From positions 1 to 64,000 of the forward strand of contig NVTE01000003.1 of assembly GCA_002401455.1 (NCBI GenBank): 64,000 nucleotides of DNA, in the 5' to 3' direction. Source of the stretch: Alphaproteobacteria bacterium. Its GTDB lineage: Bacteria; Pseudomonadota; Alphaproteobacteria; Sphingomonadales; Emcibacteraceae. Each line of letters begins with the position of its first letter. The stretch's first letter is position 1. Made by a program: the position numbers and the translations under genes. Positions 1 through 8,339 of the stretch are shown in pieces. Below the pieces are notes generated by a model. The model ran no database searches, had not been told where the DNA came from, and saw nothing but the letters and a program-made list of their open reading frames with translations.

Positions 1-148
1 ATAGCTGTAGGTTCACTGTTCCATTCTCAATTTTTGAAATATGGCTTTGAGGGATGCCAATTTTTTTGCTGAGGGCTCTTTGGCTCAGACCTTTGGCTTC
101 CCTTGCCTCTTTTATTTATTGTGTAATATGCGCTATTGACTCATGCAT
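1..148 (-). pseudogene. XRE/HipB-like helix-turn-helix regulator, 5' part, interrupted by an in-frame TAA
   Basis: Read on the minus strand from an ATG at 148, the frame gives MHESIAHITQ, then a TAA stop (116-118), then continues without shift as a clear XRE-type helix-turn-helix: IKEAREAKGLSQRALSKKIG followed by IPQSHISKIENGTVNLQL at the window edge. The L-S-Q-R-A-L...P-Q-S-H-I-S-K-I-E-N-G pattern is the classic HTH_3 recognition region found in HigA/HipB-like antitoxins and phage-type repressors. Because both sides of the stop lie in one frame, a single nonsense change is the simplest explanation. The 3' end lies outside the window, so intactness downstream is unknown. A downstream start that restores a functional HTH is possible, but no good ATG or GTG follows the stop before the domain. 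Confidence 0.6.
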
Positions 149-430
149 GATATGTATCCACGGATCAAAAAGATTTCATGATATGTGAAAGTAAATCCTT
201 ACCTCTCGTGCCACCGAGATGGAAGTTTGCCACTATAGAAATTATTACTCCGATGCGTTCCCCAATTACTTATTTTTATGAAATAAGCACGCCCCCATCC
301 GGTTACCGCTTTTGTCCTGTCCGGTCTTTAATTTCATAACTTTTCATAAGTTCTTATGGATCCTTATATTTGATCTTTTGTTAATGAGTTTATTTCTGTA
401 AAGCCATTTCTTCAAGAGTTTGGTATATGA

Positions 431-472
431 TATTGATCAATAATTGACATCAATGATATCATTGAATACAAT
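431..472 (+). promoter_or_regulatory. sigma70-like promoter with two palindromic operators for the toxin-antitoxin operon
   Basis: A consensus -35 TTGACA (444-449) and a -10 TACAAT (467-472) are separated by exactly 17 bp. The perfect 14-bp palindrome CAATGATATCATTG (451-464) fills the spacer. A second perfect palindrome, TATTGATCAATA (431-442), lies just upstream, with centres about 21 bp (two helical turns) apart. This is the layout expected for autoregulation by a ribbon-helix-helix antitoxin binding as paired dimers. That binding is inferred, not seen. A strong ribosome site (AAAGGAG, 481-486) follows before the ATG at 495. Confidence 0.7.
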
Positions 473-494
473 GAAATCATAAAGGAGCATAGCA

Positions 495-743
495 ATGGCA
501 AATATTACGATTCGTGATCTTCCAGATAATACAAAAGAAAACCTGAGGGTTCTGGCAGCAAAGTCTGGTGTATCCTTGGAAGCTTATGCACGGCTAGTTT
601 TACAGAAGGCATCAAGTTCAGATTCTTTTCTTCAGCAAAATATTCTTGATTTGGCCGGTAAATATTTTGGCCGTAAATATGGCGTGGAACTGGGTCTGCC
701 GGAACGCAGTTCAACACGGGGAGAGATTAACTTCGAGCAATGA
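495..743 (+). CDS. FitA/StbC-type ribbon-helix-helix antitoxin
   Basis: The 82-residue protein begins ANITIRDLPDNTKENLRVLAAKSG, the N-terminal beta strand plus two helices of the FitA-like Arc/MetJ ribbon-helix-helix family, which binds operator DNA as a dimer. The C-terminal half is the part that in relatives wraps around and blocks the PIN toxin. The gene overlaps the toxin start by 4 bp (ATGA at 740-743), so translation is probably coupled. It has a good Shine-Dalgarno and sits behind the palindromic promoter at 431-472, consistent with autorepression by the antitoxin or the complex. Family assignment is strong; which RNA or operator it controls is unknown. Confidence 0.88.
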   Translation: MANITIRDLPDNTKENLRVLAAKSGVSLEAYARLVLQKASSSDSFLQQNILDLAGKYFGRKYGVELGLPERSSTRGEINFEQ

Positions 744-1162
744 TCATACTTGATACAAATGTCATTTCTGAGCTCATGAAGGAAAATCCTGATGCGGTTG
801 TGTTAGCCTGGATTTCAAAGCAGAAACAAGCAAATTTGGCGATTACCGCTATTGCTATTGCGGAAATTCAAAGAGGTATATTGCGATTACCTGAGGGGAA
901 ACGTCGTCAAAAACTTGGTACTAATTTTTTGAGCTTTATTGATAATGCCTTTAGTGGCCGGATATTGCCCTTTGATGAACATGCGGCTCATATATATGGG
1001 GAGGTTTCTTCAGAAAGGGAAAAAGCGGGTTTCAATACAGACGCCGTGGATTTGATGATCGCTGCCATCGTGAAATACCATAATGCTTCCATAGCAACCA
1101 GAAATACCAAAGATTTTAAAGACTGTGGCATCAAGCTTGTAAACCCTTGGGTGAGCCATTAA
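740..1162 (+). CDS. PIN-domain ribonuclease toxin (VapC/FitB family)
   Basis: The 140-residue protein has the PIN fold signature. The Mg2+-binding acidic residues appear as D5 (LDTNVISEL), E42 (AIAEIQRGI), D104 (DAVDLMIAA) and D125 (TRNTKDF). VapC-type toxins cleave specific RNAs, often initiator tRNA or rRNA loops, and are silenced by the partner antitoxin. The FitB-like subgroup is supported by the FitA-type partner and by the I-L-D-T-N-V-I-S-E start. All expected catalytic acids are present and the length is normal, so it looks intact. It is translationally coupled to the antitoxin. The target RNA cannot be told from sequence. Confidence 0.9.
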   Translation: MIILDTNVISELMKENPDAVVLAWISKQKQANLAITAIAIAEIQRGILRLPEGKRRQKLGTNFLSFIDNAFSGRILPFDEHAAHIYGEVSSEREKAGFNTDAVDLMIAAIVKYHNASIATRNTKDFKDCGIKLVNPWVSH

Positions 1163-1588
1163 TATTAAACGGTAAGTGCTTCTCCATATCACCTGATATA
1201 TGCTGCGAATTACGTTGCCTGTGGGCTCTCGGGGTAATCTAAGTCAATTTAGGCTGATGATTTTCTGGCTTCTTATTTGTCAAACAAAACAACCTCCACC
1301 CAGGTCCCATTTTCGTCCTGTCCAGTCCACTCATTATCTTTGAACTAATTTAGGAGGGGAGAAAACGTCTACAGAAAGACTCTGGACATACAACCATAAA
1401 CGGACCAATATGACCATTAATAAAATAACTCCAAAAATGAAATTATTTATGTTATCCAAAACCCCTTAAGAATAAGAGTATTATAATTATTGATTGATTT
1501 GGGCAGGTCGTAAATAATAGCGTTTCCAGCTCAACTTAAGCAGTCGGGGCTATTTATTGTTTAGAAGCTTATTTATTTGAGGCAGGGA
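1163..1588. other. intergenic stretch between the toxin gene and pgi
   Basis: An AT-rich gap of about 425 bases. No convincing gene is visible: the only open frame of note is a minus-strand shadow of the toxin. It contains the word GTCCTGTCC (1315-1323) in a context resembling 308-326, but this is too short to call a repeat element. The pgi promoter should lie in its last 150 bases, and no clear -35/-10 pair was found. Confidence 0.5.
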
Positions 1589-2983
1589 ATGTTATACGAG
1601 ATTTATTTAGAGAATATTTTTAATGCGAAGAATGATATTAATTTGGAGCATTATAATAAAGCAGTCAAAGAGGTATTATCCGGTTTATACAAAGATTTAA
1701 AAACGGGGTCTAAAAAACGGCAGTTTCTGAACTCGTATCTTCAACTTCCCGGCGAACGTAAAGACCTGACTGATATTAGGGCAACTGCAGACCGTATTTT
1801 GAAGAAATTCAGTGATGTTGTTGTTCTTGGAACCGGCGGCTCAAGTTTAGGAGCACAAATGCTCGTTGCCCTTATGGGGCAAAAAATACAAGTCCCAAAT
1901 GGTGGTGCAAGATTGCATTTCTCAGACAATTTGGGCCCACATACCATGCAACAGCTATTTAATGAGCTAGACCTATCTAAAACACATTTCCTGGTGATTT
2001 CAAAATCAGGTGGTACTGCTGAAACCATAGCTCAGATGTTAGCATGTTTTTCCAATATTCTGACATTGGTTGGTGAAAAAAATATCAGGGAATATTTCAC
2101 AATAATTGTGCAGCCGGGGAAAAGTTTTTTACATGATTTTGCCAAAAAATGGCATTTGCCAATTCATTATCATGACCCAAATCTAGGGGGACGTTTCTCA
2201 GTACTTTCTGTTGTTGGTTTACTTCCTGCGATGATTGCTGGTTTGGATGTCGTCGCTTTACGAGAGGGGGCCGCACAAATTTTGCAACAGACGATAAATG
2301 CGGATAATATTTGTGATGTAGGGCCGGCAATTGGTGCGATAGCCGCGTATGAATTACAAAAAAATAATAATATCAATATTAACGTTATGATGCCATATGA
2401 ATGTCGTCTTAAAAGCTTTTCAGCATGGTACAAACAATTATGGGCAGAAAGTTTAGGAAAAGATGGCAAAGGGACGACACCTCTTGATGCGCTGGGCCCT
2501 GTAGATCAGCATAGTCAGCTTCAGCTGTTTTTAGATGGCCCCAACGATAAATATTTCACCATCATAACCACATCCAGTATGGGTACAGGGCCGACCATTG
2601 ATTCGATGTTGATCCATGATGATGAATATTCATATATGGCTGGCTGCACTATAGGAGATATGGTTGAAGCAGAGGCGATTAGCACCATTGAGGCGTTAAG
2701 GCAAAGGGGAAAGCCAGTTCGGCATATTCGGATCCAGGAATTAAATGAAAGAAGCCTAGGGGCTCTTATCATGCATTTCATTCTGGAGACCATTATCAGC
2801 GCACATTTGATGGGTGTGGATCCTCATGATCAGCCCTCCGTGGAATATGGTAAAAAATTGACAAAAGAATATCTGGCGGATCTTAGAACAATAAAATCAT
2901 CTAATGCATCAACAAAATTAAAATTTGAAAACCTAACCATCGACTGTTCAAATAGCAATAAACATGAGGGGAAAAATACATGA
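1589..2983 (+). CDS. pgi: glucose-6-phosphate isomerase
   Basis: Interconverts glucose-6-phosphate and fructose-6-phosphate in the cytosol. The sequence shows the sugar-phosphate isomerase elements: the phosphate loop VVLGTGGSSLGAQ near residue 80, SKSGGTAET for phosphate binding, GRFSVLSVVGLLPA, the DQHSQLQ segment carrying the likely ring-opening histidine, and a C-terminal VEYGKKLTKEYL with the conserved lysine. At about 464 residues it is shorter than the E. coli enzyme (about 550), as in many alphaproteobacterial and Gram-positive forms. The ATG at 1589 is preferred over the TTG at 1577 because GAGG lies 6 bases before it. The stop overlaps galU by 4 bp, implying a two-gene operon toward UDP-glucose. 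Confidence 0.92.
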   Translation: MLYEIYLENIFNAKNDINLEHYNKAVKEVLSGLYKDLKTGSKKRQFLNSYLQLPGERKDLTDIRATADRILKKFSDVVVLGTGGSSLGAQMLVALMGQKIQVPNGGARLHFSDNLGPHTMQQLFNELDLSKTHFLVISKSGGTAETIAQMLACFSNILTLVGEKNIREYFTIIVQPGKSFLHDFAKKWHLPIHYHDPNLGGRFSVLSVVGLLPAMIAGLDVVALREGAAQILQQTINADNICDVGPAIGAIAAYELQKNNNININVMMPYECRLKSFSAWYKQLWAESLGKDGKGTTPLDALGPVDQHSQLQLFLDGPNDKYFTIITTSSMGTGPTIDSMLIHDDEYSYMAGCTIGDMVEAEAISTIEALRQRGKPVRHIRIQELNERSLGALIMHFILETIISAHLMGVDPHDQPSVEYGKKLTKEYLADLRTIKSSNASTKLKFENLTIDCSNSNKHEGKNT

Positions 2984-3855
2984 AACCTGTTAAAAAGGCA
3001 GTCTTTCCAGTTGGGGGCATGGGAACACGTTTTCTACCAGCAACGAAGTCCATGCCGAAAGAAATGTTACCCATAGTGGACAAACCGCTGATCCAATATG
3101 CTGTGGAAGAGGCCCGGGCTGCTGGTATCAATGAGATCATTTTTGTCACTGGTCGAGGCAAATCGGCAATTGAAGATCATTTTGATCACTCCTATGAATT
3201 GGAGGACATGCTCGCCAAAAAAAATAAAAACGATATTCTAGAACAATTGGCACAGATATTACCTGATGAGGGCAGTATAAGCTATATCAGGCAACAGGAG
3301 CCTTTGGGTTTAGGTCATGCAATCTATTGCGCACGCCATATTGTGGGAGACGAACCGTTCGCTGTTTTATTGGCCGATGACTTGGTAAGAGCTGATCGGC
3401 CATGTCTTAAACAGATGCTTGATCTCTATTATGAGAGGGGCGGAAATGTTGTTGCGGTTGAAGAGGTCCCGCATGAAAAAACCTCCAGTTACGGCATATT
3501 GGATGTGGCAAGCCGCGAAGACAAGATCATTGAAATAAAGGGAATGGTTGAAAAACCCAAGCCCGAGGATGCGCCATCAAATCTGTCCATTATTGGACGA
3601 TATATCCTTCAACCAGAAATATTTGACCATCTTGCTAAAAAACAGCTCGGTGCTGGCAATGAAATTCAACTGACTGATGCGATGGCGAAGATGTTGGGGG
3701 ACAGCCCTTTTCATGGCTATTTGTTTGAGGGAGAACGGTTTGATTGTGGAGATAAAACCGGCTTTATCCTAGCTAACCTTGCTTTCGCAATGGAAAGACC
3801 AGAAATGTGCGAGGGCATTAAAAACTATATCCACAAAAATAAGCTTTTGATATAG
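2980..3855 (+). CDS. galU: UTP--glucose-1-phosphate uridylyltransferase
   Basis: Makes UDP-glucose from UTP and glucose-1-phosphate for exopolysaccharide, LPS and glycan synthesis. The 291-residue protein has the nucleotidyltransferase signature AVFPVGGMGTRFLPATK close to the N-terminus, followed by KEMLPIVDKPLIQYAVEEA, a D-D metal motif (LLADDLV), and the C-terminal ERFDCGDKTGFILAN typical of bacterial GalU. Length is normal for the family. It overlaps pgi by ATGA (2980-2983), so the two are almost certainly co-transcribed and perhaps translationally coupled. No phosphoglucomutase gene is adjacent, so the middle step must be encoded elsewhere. Confidence 0.95.
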   Translation: MKPVKKAVFPVGGMGTRFLPATKSMPKEMLPIVDKPLIQYAVEEARAAGINEIIFVTGRGKSAIEDHFDHSYELEDMLAKKNKNDILEQLAQILPDEGSISYIRQQEPLGLGHAIYCARHIVGDEPFAVLLADDLVRADRPCLKQMLDLYYERGGNVVAVEEVPHEKTSSYGILDVASREDKIIEIKGMVEKPKPEDAPSNLSIIGRYILQPEIFDHLAKKQLGAGNEIQLTDAMAKMLGDSPFHGYLFEGERFDCGDKTGFILANLAFAMERPEMCEGIKNYIHKNKLLI

Positions 3856-4481
3856 TGTAACTCCGTTCCCTGCTGTTAATGTCCGTCATTTGTTATTTGG
3901 AATAATCTTCAAATATATATGAAAGGCCATGTGAAGAACTTATCAAGGGGACTGTCATATGATTTTTATCTTAAGTCCAGCAGCATTCAGTCTTTCAAGG
4001 GCGTTGACAAAACCCTTTTGTGTTTTGATCATTGTCTTATGGTCTAGATAAAAAATATCGGTATTGTCACAGGAAGAGATATAGATCGTATTTATGGTAT
4101 CGGGGGCTGAAGGGGTTCTTTTTTGAAAATATATCAATGAGGGAATGCATGGGCGTGAGGGAGCTAAATTTGTTTGTTGTTTGATTTGGCACCGTATTGG
4201 GGGTGGTGACCAAGATCACTTAAGGTATTTGTCCATTGGTGCTTAAATAATCCATAGCCCCTGGTCATCAGTAAAGGCGCTATAACTGCTTAACGTCAGT
4301 AACAGAGCCACCCTCAAGATGATTTCAACCATTATTTCCCCCAATATTGTAAGATATAATCTTGGTACGTATATTGGAGTATTATCAAACGAAATGAATG
4401 TGTTGTCAACACAGTGGTAAAATTGGAAACCGGGGGGCTTGTGTCCCTCGAGTAACCGACAAATGCTCCTCAACTTACCCG
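3856..4481. other. gene-poor interval between galU and the Lrp-type regulator
   Basis: About 625 bases with no confident gene. The longest minus-strand frames (3955-4137 and 4243-4473) lack a convincing start and ribosome site. The second ends in a hydrophobic stretch (MVEIILRVALLLTLS) that could be a tiny membrane peptide, but there is nothing else to support it. The frame ending at 3955 stays open upstream to about 4218 without any ATG, which could mean a decayed gene. Confidence 0.4.
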
Positions 4482-4964
4482 TTAATCCTCAATTGTGCCG
4501 ACCGGGACCCCGTGCAATTTTTTGGCGCAACGGATGCTGAGGGACGTTTTGACGCTGTCCACATTGGGGGCAGGGGTCAGTTTGGTGGTCAGGAACGTCT
4601 GAAACTGGGCCAGGTCGCGGGCGACAATTTTCAGGATGAAGTCAATTTCGCCGTTAAGCATGTAAGTCTCACGCACCAGCGGCCATTTTGCCACTAGCGC
4701 TTCAAAAGCCTGTAGATCGCTTTCTGCCTGACTGTGTAGGCCGACCATGGCAAAAACCGTCAGGCCATAGCCCATGGATTGAGGATTGAGGTCCGCATGA
4801 TAGCCCCGGATATATCCGGCTTCTTCCAGGGCCCGGACCCTGCGCAGGCAGGGCGGTGCTGTAATGCCGACACTTTCGGCCAGATCAATATTGGTGATGC
4901 GACCATTTTCCTGAAGATTTTCCAGAATTTTACAATCAATATCATCCAGTTTTACACGATGCAT
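4482..4964 (-). CDS. Lrp/AsnC family transcriptional regulator
   Basis: The 160-residue protein has an N-terminal AsnC-type winged HTH (LDDIDCKILENLQENGRITN, then SVGITAPPCLRRVRALEEAG) and a C-terminal RAM/ligand domain (residues about 70-150) with the typical GEIDFILKIVARD strand. Lrp/AsnC proteins are octameric or dimeric sensors of amino acids that activate or repress metabolism and transport genes. It is transcribed alone on the minus strand, divergent from the kinase gene at 5305, with an AT-rich intergenic region of 340 bases that probably holds its own promoter. The amino acid sensed and the targets are not deducible from context. Confidence 0.93.
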   Translation of the reverse strand: MHRVKLDDIDCKILENLQENGRITNIDLAESVGITAPPCLRRVRALEEAGYIRGYHADLNPQSMGYGLTVFAMVGLHSQAESDLQAFEALVAKWPLVRETYMLNGEIDFILKIVARDLAQFQTFLTTKLTPAPNVDSVKTSLSIRCAKKLHGVPVGTIED

Positions 4965-5304
4965 TCGGCCTATCCCTTGACGCTTATTTGTGACTTGTTC
5001 TTTAGGTTTGGTTTTTTTATCGGTTAAGACGGTAGCGCCGAAAGCGGTATATTTCGAAACAAAATATCTTAACTTTGATAGATTATAATATAATTCGACT
5101 AATTTACATAATAAAATGTTCTTTTACGTGATATTAATACAAAATATGTAATTTCTCCTCATTGGAAATATGGTTTTTTAACTAGCACTTGGTTGAAAAA
5201 AAATGTATATTTTCATGTGGTAATATTATTATTTCAGTGGCTTGAAATATAAAGTGGCGGCGATCCTTATTAGGGTATGCTTTAAAGGTTGGGCAAGGGA
5301 TACA
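4965..5304. other. AT-rich divergent regulatory region
   Basis: Separates the minus-strand Lrp regulator from the plus-strand kinase gene. It is very AT-rich (runs such as TATAATATAATT near 5084-5095), suitable for divergent promoters, but no operator or CtrA-type site could be assigned with confidence. No open frame is credible. Confidence 0.4.
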
Positions 5305-7605
5305 GTGCAGAAAAGAGACACGTTCGACGACAGGATTCGTAACCTGATTGCGCTCGCGCAGGATGAGAGCGAGCATAGCAGAACCCTGTTGTTCTCTCAT
5401 ATCAGCGATCTTTTCCTTCAGAAACGGCCCATGGCATCTGATATTCAGGTTCGGATGCTGACCGAAATCCTGAAAGAATTGCTGGATCAGGTCGAATTGC
5501 CGGTTCGCCAGGAAATTGCCTCGGCCCTTTGCGAGTTAACGGAGCCGCCTGAGGAGTTGATCGACATCATGTGTGAAGATGTGGTGGAGGTCTCAGGCCC
5601 GTTGCTGGAGAAAGCAAATCTGCCCGACGAAAAGCTGATTCACATTATCCGCTATGGTACTGAAACACACAGGCTTCATGTTTCCCGGCGTTTTGGTCTC
5701 TCGCCCTTGGTCCGTCATGAGCTGGAAAAAGCTTTTGAGGAAGCCCATAGTTCTAAACTGAAATACAGCCTGAATGAACTCGATAAACTTGCCGAAGACG
5801 TCATTCCTGATATGGATGAGGAAACGACGGCTAATATTCTTGAGGTGTTACGAGCGCAGAAGATCCACAAAAGCTATCCTGAGAAATCCTCGGACAATAT
5901 GACTTCTGAGACCCTAGAGGGGGGCGGATCAGGCGAAAATTTATCTCCTGTGATTGCCGCTACTTTTCCTAGTCATCAGTCGAGACCTCAGGGGGAAGAA
6001 GAAAATATAGCCGGTCTGTCAATCCCGACGATTTTGCAGGAAACACGGTTTGACTTGAATGATGAGGTCAAGGCCGACGTGCCGAAGGAGCAACCTCAGG
6101 CGGAGCAAAGTCAGCCCTTTGACCCGTCTTTTAATGACAGAGGTCCTGCTTTTCCCCGGGACAGAGCCGCCAATGATGCTGCGCTGCCCTCTGCACGAGG
6201 TCCCTCAGATAATATTGTTCCAGATAATAATCATTTGGGCCATATTTCCCCAGACAGCACCCTTAAAATGGGGGATGCCTCATCGGACCTGAATGAGGGC
6301 ATCTGGCAAGAGATTCAGGTAGCCCGTCAGGAAACTAATCGGCAGCATGAATTTGTCCGAACCGTTGCGGACTGGTTCTGGGAAGTGGATAGAAATGGCC
6401 TGATCAGCTTTATTTCGGAAGAAGCCTTTATGGTTTTTGGCCAACCATCCTCTTCTCTTATTGGGGCAGATTTTATTTCACTGTGCCAGGTCCCGGATAC
6501 CGGTAATGATATTGACCGGACGGGTAAGTCGTTCGATGGGTTGTTTGAACATCGCTCTTCTTTCCGCAATGTGCCTTTTTACATCGCGGGGCAGAATGAG
6601 GAAAAGTCCCTGTGGTATATCAGTGCCATTGCCATATTTGATATTCATTCCGGCCGTTTCACCGGGTTCCGCGGCACCGCGCGGGCTGAGACCGGTGAAG
6701 AACCGTTGTCCGTCATGCCTCCGGTGCCTGAATCCGCTGTTAGCGATGCTTCGTGTTCTGGTCACCAGGAAGAGGTTTTGGAAGAATATGTCACCACCCA
6801 GGCCATCAGAGCCGGGGCACCAGATATATCTTCACCCGATATGTCCGCATCAGACCTCGCCGCTCAAGCCGCGATGATAGAGAATAAGGAAGAGCTGCTT
6901 CAAAATCTGTCTCACGAATTCAGAACCCCTTTAAACGCCATCATTGGTTTCTCAGAAATGATCAATATGGAAACATGGGGGCCGGTGAATGAACAGTATC
7001 ACCAGAACGTCAAGAATATCTTGACGGCGGCTCTTCAGCTGAAAGAAGGGGTCAACGATGTTCTGGACTCGGCCCGGCTTGAATCAGGCTTGATGCAGAT
7101 CCAGCCGGAATCATTTTCCCTGAAATCTATCTTGAGGAACAGCATGGAAAATGTGGAGGCCATGGCCGCAGAAAATCATGTGCAGTTGATGACTAATGTG
7201 AATAACATTGATGTCATCCTGTATAATGATAAGCAAAGTGTTGAGCTGTGCCTGACCAAAATGTTAACCAGCATCCTCAAACGCGCCATTGGCGGGGAAG
7301 TGTTCAGCCCCTCTGTGCTGATCAACAGTAATGCCCAGGTGAGAATCGAATTACCCCTGCTCGGGGCTAGAATTAATGAATTAGAAGCCGAAAAAATGTT
7401 TGATCGGCTTCAGACCGCACCTGTGGATCATAATAATATAGACCAGAGCGGGGCAAAATTTACGACAAAGATCTCTGCCGGATTTGGATTATCCATCGCT
7501 CAAAGCCTGGCCCGCATGATCGGTGGCGACATTGCTGTCCATAGCTCACAGGGCTATGTTACCCATTTGGTGCTCACCCTCAGCAATCATGAGCCTGTGG
7601 CATAA
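5305..7605 (+). CDS. DUF2336-PAS-HisKA sensor kinase-like protein with degenerate ATPase domain
   Basis: The N-terminal ~170 residues match the alphaproteobacterial DUF2336 pattern (RNLIALAQDESEHSRTLLF, RQEIASALCEL). A low-complexity linker, a PAS domain (WFWEVDRNGLISFISEEAF), a HisKA H-box NLSHEFRTPLNAIIGFSE with the phospho-histidine at H537, and an HATPase-like C-terminus follow. The ATPase region keeps a G2-like GFGLSIAQSLARMIGGDI, but the N-box asparagine is absent (TSILKRAIGG) and no DxGxG box is visible, so it may not bind ATP normally. The GTG at 5305 with AAGGGA before it is preferred to the TTG at 5242. It lies just upstream of the pilus locus, and a link to pilus or cell-cycle control is inferred from the PleC/DivJ-like H-box only. 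Confidence 0.8.
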   Translation: MQKRDTFDDRIRNLIALAQDESEHSRTLLFSHISDLFLQKRPMASDIQVRMLTEILKELLDQVELPVRQEIASALCELTEPPEELIDIMCEDVVEVSGPLLEKANLPDEKLIHIIRYGTETHRLHVSRRFGLSPLVRHELEKAFEEAHSSKLKYSLNELDKLAEDVIPDMDEETTANILEVLRAQKIHKSYPEKSSDNMTSETLEGGGSGENLSPVIAATFPSHQSRPQGEEENIAGLSIPTILQETRFDLNDEVKADVPKEQPQAEQSQPFDPSFNDRGPAFPRDRAANDAALPSARGPSDNIVPDNNHLGHISPDSTLKMGDASSDLNEGIWQEIQVARQETNRQHEFVRTVADWFWEVDRNGLISFISEEAFMVFGQPSSSLIGADFISLCQVPDTGNDIDRTGKSFDGLFEHRSSFRNVPFYIAGQNEEKSLWYISAIAIFDIHSGRFTGFRGTARAETGEEPLSVMPPVPESAVSDASCSGHQEEVLEEYVTTQAIRAGAPDISSPDMSASDLAAQAAMIENKEELLQNLSHEFRTPLNAIIGFSEMINMETWGPVNEQYHQNVKNILTAALQLKEGVNDVLDSARLESGLMQIQPESFSLKSILRNSMENVEAMAAENHVQLMTNVNNIDVILYNDKQSVELCLTKMLTSILKRAIGGEVFSPSVLINSNAQVRIELPLLGARINELEAEKMFDRLQTAPVDHNNIDQSGAKFTTKISAGFGLSIAQSLARMIGGDIAVHSSQGYVTHLVLTLSNHEPVA

Positions 7606-7719
7606 CCCCCTGAATTTCCAGTTTTTTTCTTATTTTCCTTTTTGTGGCAAGCTGAGTCTGAGCCTATGAGGAAAATTTACATCAAATTTTATGCAATTTT
7701 GATCTGCTGGGTCAGGGGG

Positions 7720-7752
7720 TTTTAGTTAAAATTTTAGTTAAAATTTTATTAA
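7720..7752 (+). promoter_or_regulatory. tandem TTAA repeats, candidate CtrA site before the pilin genes
   Basis: A 12-bp word TTTTAGTTAAAA occurs twice in tandem (7720-7731 and 7732-7743), followed by a partial third copy. The second and third TTAA cores (7738-7741 and 7749-7752) are spaced by exactly 7 bases, which is the CtrA consensus TTAA-N7-TTAA. In Caulobacter the pilin gene pilA is CtrA-activated. The site is about 135 bases before the pilin ATG. Binding by CtrA is inferred, not shown. Confidence 0.5.
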
Positions 7753-7887
7753 ACCTTACCTTCTAACCACCTGTAATTAAAAACAAATTTCCAAAACATG
7801 TTAACCATTTCTTCATATGTGTCCGCCATATTAGGATCACAAGTTTGGCTTTAGTAACTATTTAAATTGGCATTAGGAGATTTAGAA

Positions 7888-8076
7888 ATGAGAAAATTTT
7901 TTGCACAGATTCGCAAGTCGGAAAAAGGCGCAACAGCTATTGAATATGGTCTGATTGCTGCATTGGTTGCCGTTGCGATCATCACTGGCCTGACCTCTTT
8001 GGGTACTGAACTGAATACAACATTCGGTGAAATTGAAGGTAAACTGGCTGGTGCCGTTCCTTCAACCACACCTTAA
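7888..8076 (+). CDS. Flp/PilA-type IVb pilin (major)
   Basis: The 62-residue precursor starts MRKFFAQIRKSEKG and is then cut before ATAIEYGLIAALVAVAII. This is the Flp motif with glycine at the cleavage site, glutamate at +5 and tyrosine at +6, followed by the hydrophobic polymerisation helix. The ATG at 7888 is preceded by TAGGAGA (7874-7880); the in-frame TTG at 7867 lies upstream of that ribosome site and is rejected. Flp pilins are processed by the CpaA peptidase encoded at 8540 and assembled into adhesive Tad pili. A strong terminator directly follows, which should make this the most abundant transcript of the locus. Confidence 0.93.
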   Translation: MRKFFAQIRKSEKGATAIEYGLIAALVAVAIITGLTSLGTELNTTFGEIEGKLAGAVPSTTP

Positions 8077-8112
8077 TAGTCAGAGTGTTGCATTAATACG
8101 AAATGTATCTTG

Positions 8113-8158
8113 GCAGGGGCTTTGGGTTTAATCTCCAAAGCCCCTGCTTTAGTTTTTA
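8113..8158 (+). terminator. strong intrinsic terminator after the first pilin gene
   Basis: A perfect 13-bp stem GCAGGGGCTTTGG (8113-8125) pairs with CCAAAGCCCCTGC (8135-8147) around a 9-base loop and is followed by a T-rich tract (TTTAGTTTTT). It sits between the two pilin genes, so downstream tad genes need read-through or their own promoter. Confidence 0.9.
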
Positions 8159-8174
8159 GTAAGGGGAAGTGCTT

Positions 8175-8339
8175 ATGTCTAAAAATGTTGTTAAAAGAAT
8201 TGTGGCCAGCGATGCTGGTTCAACGGCTATCGAATATGCCTTGATTGCGGCGCTGATTGGCGTTGTTTGTGTGGGCGCGTTAACCGCCATCGGCGGGACA
8301 CTTGATACTACCTTCACCACTATTTCATCAAACATGTGA
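8175..8339 (+). CDS. second Flp-type pilin
   Basis: A 54-residue protein: MSKNVVKRIVASDAG followed by STAIEYALIAALIGVV. It has the same class IVb pilin organisation as the gene upstream: a short basic leader, glycine at the cleavage point, glutamate at +5, Y at +6, then a hydrophobic helix. AAGGGGAAG (8160-8168) provides a ribosome site. It is shorter, more hydrophobic and more divergent than the first pilin and lies beyond its terminator, so it may be a minor or alternative subunit. It is too short for ordinary ORF cut-offs and is easily missed in automatic annotation. Confidence 0.88.
   Translation: MSKNVVKRIVASDAGSTAIEYALIAALIGVVCVGALTAIGGTLDTTFTTISSNM

Noticed and set aside
308-1325. Repeated word GTCCTGTCC at 314-322 and 1315-1323 flanking the toxin-antitoxin pair
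   Set aside because: Only 9 identical bases with loosely similar flanks. Too short to call an attachment site or repeat element.
3955-4137. 60-residue minus-strand open frame near galU
   Set aside because: It starts with TTG without a ribosome site, and the frame stays open upstream to about 4218 without an ATG. No family resemblance. It could be a decayed gene but cannot be supported.
4243-4473. 76-residue minus-strand open frame with a hydrophobic segment
   Set aside because: Poor start context and low coding character. Only the last ~30 residues look membrane-like.
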